From JANQPX01 sp039028235 (GTDB lineage: Bacteria > Pseudomonadota > Alphaproteobacteria > Geminicoccales > Geminicoccaceae), in contig JBCCIN010000257.1 in the NCBI GenBank assembly GCA_039028235.1, positions 1-7,657 of the forward strand: a DNA stretch of 7,657 nucleotides, given 5' to 3'. A model generated the notes under the pieces. It did no database searches. It was not told the origin of the DNA and saw nothing but the letters and a program-made list of their open reading frames with translations. Shown here in pieces: positions 1-5,259 of the stretch; the first letter of the stretch is position 1, and every line of letters begins with the position of its first letter. The position numbers and the translations under genes were made by a program.

Positions 1-62
1 CAGCAAGGTGGAACGTCGCCGTCTCGGTGACGTAACCTCCTGAAACCACACCTCTGGACCAA

Positions 63-91
63 CCACCTGGCTGGTGGATCACTCGGTGATC
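63..91. repeat. Two adjacent small palindromes
   Basis: CCACC (63-67) pairs with GGTGG (73-77) over a 5-nt loop. GATCAC (77-82) pairs perfectly with GTGATC (86-91) over a 3-nt loop. The two hairpins share one base and lie 20 bp after the possible upstream stop at 41-43. No T-tract follows, so a factor-independent terminator is not supported. An operator or a simple transcript-end hairpin are alternatives, and chance is possible for arms this short. Confidence 0.3.
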
Positions 92-165
92 GCTGACGCA
101 GTGCCCACCTATTCGTTTATCGACCGATCATCCCGCTTTACGACGAAAAAGCCGCTCTTTGCCTG

Positions 166-181
166 GGGCACACTCTGTGCG
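166..181 (+). promoter_or_regulatory. Weak sigma-54 (-24/-12) promoter-like motif
   Basis: The sequence reads GGGCACA, four bases, then GTGCG. This keeps the invariant GG and GC of sigma-54 promoters at the correct 10-nt separation. It matches 5 of 7 bases of the TGGCACG block and 3 of 5 of the TTGCA block. Transcription would begin near 190 and leave a leader of about 150 nt before the ATG at 345. The same bases also form a palindrome, GCACA (168-172) with TGTGC (176-180), so the match may be incidental. No sigma-70 promoter was convincing in this interval. Confidence 0.2.
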
Positions 182-330
182 AGACTGCGGCATCCTGAGA
201 TCAAGTCGACGACGGATTAAGTCGGCAGGTCGTGGAATTTGAGGACAACGTACAGGTCGAACAGCGCCAATCGAGCCAATGGCCGAGCTGTTCGTTCAGC
301 CGACCATTTGAAAGCAATCGATCTGGAAGA

Positions 331-335
331 AGGAG
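331..335 (+). promoter_or_regulatory. Ribosome binding site for the lectin-fused hydrolase
   Basis: AGGAG lies 9 nt before the ATG at 345. An in-frame TGA at 309-311 with no other ATG between fixes this start. Confidence 0.85.
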
Positions 336-344
336 ATTGAAGAC

Positions 345-1583
345 ATGGCACTCTATGCATTCGACGGAACCTGGAACATCGACGAAGACGACGACGCGAA
401 GGACACCAATGTCGTACGCTTCAAGGAACTCTATGCCGGCGCAAATGTGGATTATCTGACGGGGGTCGGTACGCGCTTCGGTGCGATCGGCCGGGTCTTG
501 GGCGGCGCGCTCGGTGTCGGCGGGCGCTCGAGAATCGACCAGATGTACGACGACCTCTCAGAGAATTGGGAAGACGGTGATCGCGATATCGACATCATCG
601 GCTATAGCCGCGGTGCCGCTCTGGCCGTTCACTTTGCCAACAAGATCAGTGAGGAAGGCCTGAAGCTCAAAGACGGCTCGGTGGTCCATCCGGAGATCCG
701 CTTTCTCGGGCTTTGGGACGTGGTCGGCTCCTTTGGTCTCTCCTTCGACACGCTGATCGATTTTCAGGACATCAATCTGGGCTGGAATATCGACAAGGTG
801 GCGGGCTCCGTTCTGAACTGCTTCCATGCCATGGCGCTGGACGAGCGCCGCGAGACCTTCGATCTGACCAGGCTGGATCCCGAAAATCGCCTCCCAAATG
901 TCAAGGAAGTCTGGTTCCGCGGCGTGCATGGCGATATTGGCGGCGGCAACAACAATCCTGAGCGTTCCAACATCGCCTTTCGATGGATGCTGGATTGCGC
1001 TAGGTCCTGTGGCGTGCCGATCAATGGCGCCATGGCGAAAAAGGAGAAATACAGCAAGATCGATCTTAAAGCGCCCGTCAGCGAAAGCATGGACCCTGTG
1101 CGCGACAAGCGTCGCCGCAGGTCTGAGGCCGATGAGATCCATCCGACCGCAAAGCCGAAATCGCTGGAGGTCGGAGAGGCTCACGAATTCATCGTCCTGT
1201 CCCGCCTGAAATACAACTGGTCAGGTGTCAGGCTTGCGGAAGGTGCGGTCTACGAGTTTCAGATTGCCGATACCGAGAAGTGGCGCGACAAGAACATCAA
1301 ATGCGGCCCCGATGGTTGGACCAGCGAGGAATTGCCCTGGTACAAGGAAATGGTCGTCGAGCGCTTTGAGGACCGGCGGCGGCACAAGAAAGCCAACTGG
1401 TTCGAACTTATCGGCGCGCTCGGTGATGAGGACGAGCACCTGTTCCGTATCGGCAAAGGCGGGACGGACCGTCGCTACACCGCCGAGCGTGACGCCGATC
1501 TCTGGACCTTCGCCAACGATCTCAATTCGAAATACGACAACAACAAGGGATCGATCAGGGTGACGATCCTGCGCGTGCGCTAG
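345..1583 (+). CDS. DUF2235/Tle1-type phospholipase domain fused to a LecA-like lectin domain
   Basis: The 412-residue product has no signal peptide or membrane segment. Residues 1-225 form a DUF2235 (Tle1-type) alpha/beta hydrolase. FDGTWN (6-11) is the N-terminal strand motif. GYSRG (86-90) carries the presumed nucleophile Ser88, LWDVVGS (123-129) the presumed acid Asp125, and GVHGDIGGG (193-201) the presumed base His195. Family members characterised as type VI effectors are phospholipases A; the substrate here is not shown. A polybasic linker (RDKRRRR, 253-259) leads to residues 280-412, which resemble the LecA/PA-IL galactophilic lectin: W292-S-G, GPDGW (321-325), ELIGAL then FRIGKGG (367-373), and ND (391-392) followed by Y397 and NN (399-400) then GS. 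These last residues match the spacing of the LecA calcium loop, with Lys396 where LecA has Thr104. The gene converges on a second DUF2235 gene 6 bp away. The hydrolase call is firm; the lectin call rests on motif spacing and needs a profile search. Confidence 0.88.
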   Translation: MALYAFDGTWNIDEDDDAKDTNVVRFKELYAGANVDYLTGVGTRFGAIGRVLGGALGVGGRSRIDQMYDDLSENWEDGDRDIDIIGYSRGAALAVHFANKISEEGLKLKDGSVVHPEIRFLGLWDVVGSFGLSFDTLIDFQDINLGWNIDKVAGSVLNCFHAMALDERRETFDLTRLDPENRLPNVKEVWFRGVHGDIGGGNNNPERSNIAFRWMLDCARSCGVPINGAMAKKEKYSKIDLKAPVSESMDPVRDKRRRRSEADEIHPTAKPKSLEVGEAHEFIVLSRLKYNWSGVRLAEGAVYEFQIADTEKWRDKNIKCGPDGWTSEELPWYKEMVVERFEDRRRHKKANWFELIGALGDEDEHLFRIGKGGTDRRYTAERDADLWTFANDLNSKYDNNKGSIRVTILRVR

Positions 1584-1589
1584 ATGTCT

Positions 1590-2786
1590 TCAGGAGGCCA
1601 GCCGATGGTCTTCCTCCGTCGGCTGGTCTTCTTCGGGCGGAGCAAAATCCTTCAGATTGATCGGATCATAGCCTGACTGGCCCTGTCGTCTCGTCCAGAC
1701 AGAAGCATCGATGGTCGCGTTCTCCGGAATCAGTCTCGGCTCTGAACGCGGGAGATACCAACTGAGAAACGATCGCCGATCCGCCCACTCCCGGCGTTTC
1801 AATTTCTTCGGCAGCCATTCGAGCACAGGCCAGAACCCTTTCATCGAATCGTGCAACGGGCCTTCCGGATCGGGCGCCGCGTAGAATTCTTTGCTGCGCC
1901 CGTCCTTCTTGCCCAGCACATACTGATTGATCCTGTTCTGCTTGAACTGCACGCCATGCTCGCGCGCCTCTTCCACCATCCACTGCAGTGGGATCCGCGC
2001 AGAACCGCTTTCCCTATCGGGATAGCCGCCGCCGATATCCGAATGCACACCGGCAAACCAGACCTGTTTGATGTCCTGCTCTTCGGCCTGGTCGTCGTCG
2101 ATGAACGGGTTCATCTTGAACTTTTGCGGTTCGGTCCAAAGGCTGGCCCGAAACATGCGACGGCGCTCATCGATCGCGATCGCATGCCGAAACGCCTGAA
2201 CGCTGGGGTTCGTGCGCGTATAGGGAAGTGATTGCAATGAGGGGATTAGAAAACGGTCGGGACGTGGCACGATCACCGAACCAACGGTATCCCAGCAACC
2301 CATGAACCTGATCGTGACATACTTCGTCGCCAGCGCCTGATGGTAACGCCAGGCAATCTTAAAGTCGTCCTTGTTGCTCGCCTGCTTATAGGCCATTAGA
2401 GCATAGCCACTCAGATTTTCTTGCTCGGTCTCAAGCAAGCCAATCATGTTCAAGAATCCGGCGAGGACACGGACTGTATAAGCCCCTCGGCTGAAACCGA
2501 AGAGGTAGATGTTGTCGCCATCCTCGTAGTTGCGGATGAGAAAGCGGTAGGCATCGAGAATATTGGCGTCCAGACCATAACCTGTTGCCAGGCCGAAGAT
2601 ACCTTTCGCCTGAGACTTCAGTCTTGCCCAGGCGCTGCTGTCACTGATGGTGCCGACGCCTGGATCGTAAAAGGTGGTTTGCGCGCTGTTCTTTTCGAGC
2701 GTCCTGAAGAAGAGCAGGACGTTGGATTGATTCTCCTTGATCTCGTTACCCGTTCCATCGCAGCAGATGATAATGTTCTTCGGCAT
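1590..2786 (-). CDS. DUF2235 domain protein, Tle1-type alpha/beta hydrolase
   Basis: The 398-residue product, without signal peptide or membrane helix, is a typical DUF2235 protein. CDGTGN (9-14) opens the fold. GFSRGAYTVR (97-106) holds the presumed nucleophile Ser99, GCWDTVGS (163-170) the presumed acid Asp166, and GVHSDIGGGYP (246-256) the presumed base His248. The family includes Tle1 phospholipase effectors of type VI secretion, but many members are uncharacterised, so phospholipase activity is inference. It shares blocks with the neighbouring convergent gene: AIDERRRMF versus ALDERRETF, and the VHxDIGGG block. The two are otherwise well diverged. The C-terminal 110 residues are charged, end in an acidic proline-rich tail, and show no lectin-like motifs. 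It is the third gene of a probable minus-strand set, 54 bp after the lipoprotein gene. Confidence 0.9.
   Translation of the reverse strand: MPKNIIICCDGTGNEIKENQSNVLLFFRTLEKNSAQTTFYDPGVGTISDSSAWARLKSQAKGIFGLATGYGLDANILDAYRFLIRNYEDGDNIYLFGFSRGAYTVRVLAGFLNMIGLLETEQENLSGYALMAYKQASNKDDFKIAWRYHQALATKYVTIRFMGCWDTVGSVIVPRPDRFLIPSLQSLPYTRTNPSVQAFRHAIAIDERRRMFRASLWTEPQKFKMNPFIDDDQAEEQDIKQVWFAGVHSDIGGGYPDRESGSARIPLQWMVEEAREHGVQFKQNRINQYVLGKKDGRSKEFYAAPDPEGPLHDSMKGFWPVLEWLPKKLKRREWADRRSFLSWYLPRSEPRLIPENATIDASVWTRRQGQSGYDPINLKDFAPPEEDQPTEEDHRLAS
1593..1631 (+). terminator. Candidate terminator hairpin between the convergent hydrolase genes
   Basis: CCAGCCGA (1598-1605) pairs perfectly with TCGGCTGG (1619-1626) across a 13-nt loop. 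Flanking bases extend the stem to 13 pairs (1593-1605 with 1619-1631), including two G-U pairs. The plus-strand downstream bases are pyrimidine-rich (TCTTCTT) rather than a clean T-tract, so termination may be modest. The hairpin starts 9 bp after the stop of the lectin-fused gene and lies wholly inside the 3' coding end of the opposing gene. GGAGG (1593-1597) can alternatively pair with CCTCC (1613-1617), giving a competing fold. Confidence 0.4.
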
Positions 2787-2793
2787 GGTTAAG

Positions 2794-2797
2794 CTCC
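2794..2797 (-). promoter_or_regulatory. Ribosome binding site of the second DUF2235 gene
   Basis: On the minus strand GGAG is followed by seven bases and the ATG at 2786-2784. The 54-bp gap behind it, back to the lipoprotein stop at 2841, has no obvious terminator, which supports co-transcription. Confidence 0.7.
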
Positions 2798-2840
2798 GAA
2801 AAAGTCCTAACGAGAGCGGTGCGCTGCTGTCCGTTTTGGC

Positions 2841-3839
2841 CTAAGCCGATGGCCCTTCGCGCTCCGGCACGCAGTGAGCGACGACGCCGCCGGCGAGAAT
2901 GGCGAGGCGGTTGCAGGCATCGCGCAGCGCATCGTCGATTTTCGTCCAGTGATCCGGGCTCGGCCCGTCGTCGAGATCGGCAAACAGGTCGTCCACGTCC
3001 GCCCGATAGGCACGCCCGTAGATGTTGACGAATGCCGCCTTCTCCAAGCCTGCGAGAGCGGTATTCACCACGCTTTTGAGATCGCTGACGCCTGGCCCGG
3101 CGAAGAGGCCGGCAAGTCTGGTAAGGAAGCCGACAGCCCGCCGCGCGGTGGGCCGCTCGGCTTCGAACGCGACCTGGACGACGCTGAAGACCCGGTTGCT
3201 GCGCTTGACCCTGGGAAAGCCGTGAAGGCTGGCCGCTGTCCGATCGACCTGCGGTACGGGCTTAGCTTCGAACTGCCTGGCGGTCTTGCTATCCCGACGC
3301 AAAAGACGCTCGGCATATTCGATCCTGGTCAAGAGCGCTGCCGCATCGCTCGACAATGCGTCGTAGGGTTCGAAGTTAGTTGCGTGAAGGCCGCCTGCAA
3401 TGACACCTGTCATGTTGTAGGCGGCATAGCGGGCCATGACCGTGACAATGGCGTGACCACGCAGAGCCAGCAGCTCCTCTTTCGCCTTATCGTCTGCTCC
3501 GGCTCGACGCAGGTGCTCCGATAGATCGACGTAGTAGCAGTTCAGGAAACTGTCGAAGTCTCTCTCGATGTCATCAAATGCGAGTTGCTCGTGGTCCGCG
3601 CCATTCGCTCGGGCAGCATCTGTTGCCAGCAAGGGGCGCTTGCCGCTCACCAGCGTTGTCGCAAATCTCGGCAGCGGCTTGTCACTGCCGTAGCGTTTGA
3701 CGAAGTCGCTGCAGGCAGGATTGCTCTCCAGAGTTCCATAGCCCGTGTCGGATGACGTCGGGAGAGTTGGTGCCAGTGAGCTGCAAGCTGTGAGGCTGAT
3801 GACGGCTGTGGCAACAAGGGTATTTCGAAGGGCAGGCAT
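2841..3839 (-). CDS. Putative lipoprotein of unknown family
   Basis: I do not recognise the family of this 332-residue protein. The N-terminus has a short basic n-region (Arg5), a hydrophobic stretch and the lipobox LTAC ending at Cys19, so it should be lipidated and cut by signal peptidase II. Ser at +2 and +3 favours the outer membrane over retention in the inner membrane. The mature part looks largely alpha-helical (about 85-185 and 225-320), with further cysteines at 43, 101, 309 and 323 that could form disulfides in the periplasm. No catalytic motif is visible. It lies between the murein-hydrolase-like gene and the DUF2235 gene on the same strand. Several immunity proteins of type VI lipase effectors are periplasmic lipoproteins, so an immunity or adaptor role is possible but unproven. 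The start is preceded by only a weak GGAA motif. Confidence 0.8.
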   Translation of the reverse strand: MPALRNTLVATAVISLTACSSLAPTLPTSSDTGYGTLESNPACSDFVKRYGSDKPLPRFATTLVSGKRPLLATDAARANGADHEQLAFDDIERDFDSFLNCYYVDLSEHLRRAGADDKAKEELLALRGHAIVTVMARYAAYNMTGVIAGGLHATNFEPYDALSSDAAALLTRIEYAERLLRRDSKTARQFEAKPVPQVDRTAASLHGFPRVKRSNRVFSVVQVAFEAERPTARRAVGFLTRLAGLFAGPGVSDLKSVVNTALAGLEKAAFVNIYGRAYRADVDDLFADLDDGPSPDHWTKIDDALRDACNRLAILAGGVVAHCVPEREGPSA

Positions 3840-3930
3840 CGATATTCCAATAAGTTTTTATCTCATAAGGCGATTTAAAGAAAGGTATTTTCGCATTTTG
3901 CGCTAGTCATATTCCAAGCTCCTTCCACCC
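3840..3930. other. AT-rich spacer between the lysozyme-like and lipoprotein genes
   Basis: These 91 bp are clearly more AT-rich than the flanking genes. On the minus strand they could hold a separate promoter for the lipoprotein and second hydrolase genes, but no -35/-10 pair with good spacing was convincing. A short palindrome, CGCA (3892-3895) with TGCG (3899-3902), has only 4-bp arms and no T-tract after it on the minus strand. The set of three genes may therefore be one operon with an internal promoter, or two units. Confidence 0.35.
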
Positions 3931-5112
3931 TCAAGCCAGCAGCGTATCGCCAGCGGCGAGGGCGTCACTGACCCGGACGAGTTGAGGGCCGACATCGGCA
4001 CTCATGAGTTGTCTGGCGTTGCGGATGTGGACGTCGCGCAGCATGTAAAAGTGGAGATTCGCGCGCTGGCGGTCTTCGACCAGCTTGGGGACACCTTGAA
4101 GGATTCCCAATCGACGGCTGACGCAATCAGGTTTCCAAGGATCGTTGGCGGTTAGGCCCCGCTCTTCGACGGCGATGCCGACAAGCGCGAACTGGTCGTT
4201 GGGGTTGTCGCGTGCAATCCGCTCCTCAATCCTCTTTTTGGCCTTGTTGAGGCTGCCCTGCTGCACGACGAGATCATAAAGGGCGCACATGCAGCGGAGA
4301 TGATCGATCTCGATGTCAGGGCGGAGGCTTTGCAGATAAGCGGCCTGATCGAGGAGCTTGGCGCCGTAGCTTCGAAGCGCCTCTTCGACCATGATGGCGC
4401 GAAAAGCGTGCTGACGCCCGACCGCTCTGAAATAGCTCTTCCAGGGCTCCTGCACATCGTGACCGCGTGATCCCGTCGAAATCTCGTCGGCCCAGGCAAT
4501 CTGATTGGCGGCCGGCTCCTGCATTACCTGGAGCCACTCTTCATAGTCGATCGGGTCGTCGAAACAGGCCTTGAGCGTGGGTTCGTCAGCCCGTCGGAAC
4601 TTTTCGAACAAGGGAACGAGCGTGCCGCTTCTGAAGTTCCATTGAAGCGGGCCGAAGGACAGCCCGGCCTTATCGAAGTTGCCGGTGATCTGCTGAAACC
4701 GATCGCCGCTCGTCTCGAAGGCCGAGGTCACGGAAAAGGCTGTCTCAAGGGCCTGTTCCAGATCGATTTCCCGCCGCTCATTGGGGTTGGGTATGACGAC
4801 ATGGACGCCGTCGTCCCGTGGTGCAATGTCGGCGAACAGACCGTTGACTTTGGCCCGCTCCGCCGCGGCGGTCAGTTTGGACATAGGCTTGCCCCTTAGG
4901 AGCGCGCCGAGGCCATGCTCGTCGACCTCGACGATCGAAAGCGGATGCTCGAAGCGTGTTCGCAGAATCTGCAGGGCCGATCCAAGCTCCCGATGGACCC
5001 GAACACGGCCGGCTTTGTCGCGAAACTCCTTCAGACGAAAATTCGGCGTGACCCGTCGATTGTCGTCGCCGCCGACGACGAAGTCGCCGTCCCAGGAGAC
5101 CGTCCACACCAT
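3931..5112 (-). CDS. Putative murein hydrolase: degenerate M15-like N-terminus plus lysozyme/chitosanase-like domain
   Basis: An ATG at 5125-5127 would give 398 residues. The in-frame ATG at 5110-5112 (393 residues) is preferred because GAGAGG precedes it by 7 nt, while the first ATG lacks a ribosome binding site; it could still be used by coupling. Numbering below is from the longer form. Residues 28-112 resemble peptidase M15_3: NFRLKEF (29-35), a helix with LQILRTRF, and DGVHVVI (106-112). The usual SGYR and SxHxxG zinc-ligand segments are missing, so this part is probably non-catalytic. Residues 130-290 resemble the GH46 chitosanase/lysozyme superfamily: AFE with Glu138, GNFD with Asp152, then GLSFGPLQWNF (155-165) and ALYDLVVQQGS (282-292). 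Glu138 and Asp152 are the candidate catalytic pair. There is no signal peptide, so reaching murein would need a secretion system or lysis. Fold assignment is by motif reading only. Confidence 0.7.
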   Translation of the reverse strand: MVWTVSWDGDFVVGGDDNRRVTPNFRLKEFRDKAGRVRVHRELGSALQILRTRFEHPLSIVEVDEHGLGALLRGKPMSKLTAAAERAKVNGLFADIAPRDDGVHVVIPNPNERREIDLEQALETAFSVTSAFETSGDRFQQITGNFDKAGLSFGPLQWNFRSGTLVPLFEKFRRADEPTLKACFDDPIDYEEWLQVMQEPAANQIAWADEISTGSRGHDVQEPWKSYFRAVGRQHAFRAIMVEEALRSYGAKLLDQAAYLQSLRPDIEIDHLRCMCALYDLVVQQGSLNKAKKRIEERIARDNPNDQFALVGIAVEERGLTANDPWKPDCVSRRLGILQGVPKLVEDRQRANLHFYMLRDVHIRNARQLMSADVGPQLVRVSDALAAGDTLLA

Positions 5113-5119
5113 GAGTCGC

Positions 5120-5125
5120 CCTCTC
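5120..5125 (-). promoter_or_regulatory. Ribosome binding site deciding the start of the lysozyme-like gene
   Basis: On the minus strand GAGAGG precedes the ATG at 5112-5110 by seven bases. The upstream ATG at 5127-5125 is preceded by an AT-rich run without any purine-rich motif. The site overlaps the TGA (5126-5124) of the upstream coding remnant, so ribosomes ending there would stop on top of it. Confidence 0.5.
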
Positions 5126-5246
5126 ATTTGTTGATTATTGAATAGAGTTCTGGATCTTGATTCTGGACCATCGCAAGATCCACGGCTGTGAAAGGCTTCA
5201 CACCCGAGAGAATCGTGATGCCGACCTCGGTGAGCGATCGTTTTTC
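5124..5246 (-). pseudogene. Possible 3' remnant of a lost gene, coupled to the lysozyme-like gene
   Basis: The minus-strand frame ending at TGA 5126-5124 reads like genuine protein for about 37 residues, finishing in QDPELYSIINK. Its upstream two thirds have mostly G or C at third positions, as real genes here do. Further upstream the frame is only the antisense of the metallophosphoesterase gene. No plausible start with a ribosome binding site exists: a GTG at 5201-5199 would give 25 residues and an ATG at 5171-5169 would give 15. The TGA overlaps the upstream ATG of the next gene as ATGA, a layout typical of adjacent genes in one operon. The simplest reading is the tail of a former first operon gene, cut off by rearrangement near 5241-5250. 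A functional leader peptide is an alternative. I do not recognise the family. Confidence 0.35.
5148..5182. repeat. Nested direct and inverted repeats upstream of the lysozyme-like gene
   Basis: TGGATCTTG (5151-5159) is perfectly inverted as CAAGATCCA (5174-5182) across 14 nt. The heptamer TTCTGGA also occurs twice in direct orientation, at 5148-5154 and 5161-5167, 13 bp apart. The block lies in the divergent interval between the lysozyme-like gene and the metallophosphoesterase gene, within the coding remnant. It could be an operator or an mRNA hairpin. No T-tract follows on either strand, so it is not a standard terminator. Confidence 0.45.
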
Positions 5247-5253
5247 AGAAGGA
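5247..5253 (+). promoter_or_regulatory. Ribosome binding site of the metallophosphoesterase gene
   Basis: AGAAGGA is followed by six bases and the ATG at 5260, which supports this start over any downstream one. Confidence 0.75.
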
Positions 5254-5259
5254 TGACTG

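Larger units (their letters stand above)
1..344. other. Intergenic leader upstream of the first hydrolase gene
   Basis: No convincing complete gene is seen here. All three plus frames hit a stop within the first 43 bases. The frame starting at base 2 stays open for 13 codons (SKVERRRLGDVTS) and ends at TGA 41-43, so it could be the C-terminus of a gene entering from the left, but 13 residues cannot prove this. A GTG-initiated frame from 232 runs into the hydrolase gene in a different phase and looks like a shadow. The rest holds two small palindromes (63-91), a weak sigma-54-like motif (166-181) and the ribosome binding site of the next gene. Confidence 0.5.

Noticed and set aside
2..43. Tail of an upstream gene ending SKVERRRLGDVTS
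   Set aside because: Thirteen open codons at a window edge are not enough to call a gene, and no family can be recognised.
232..459. 75-residue GTG-initiated plus-strand frame overlapping the first hydrolase gene
   Set aside because: It has no good ribosome binding site, its composition is rich in Ser/Arg/Gln as expected of an out-of-frame shadow, and more than 100 bases overlap a well-supported gene.
558..1184. 208-residue minus-strand frame opposite the lectin-fused hydrolase
   Set aside because: It is the antisense of a gene with clear catalytic motifs, has no recognisable domain, and is explained by high GC content suppressing stops.
2874..3524. 216-residue plus-strand frame opposite the lipoprotein gene
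   Set aside because: The minus-strand frame has a textbook lipobox and start. The plus frame has no domain and mirrors the GC bias.
3892..3902. CGCA/TGCG palindrome as a terminator after the lysozyme-like gene
   Set aside because: The arms are only 4 bp and no T-tract follows on the minus strand.
345..5112. Complete type VI secretion locus
   Set aside because: Only effector-like proteins are visible. No VgrG, Hcp, PAAR, sheath or membrane-complex gene lies in the window.
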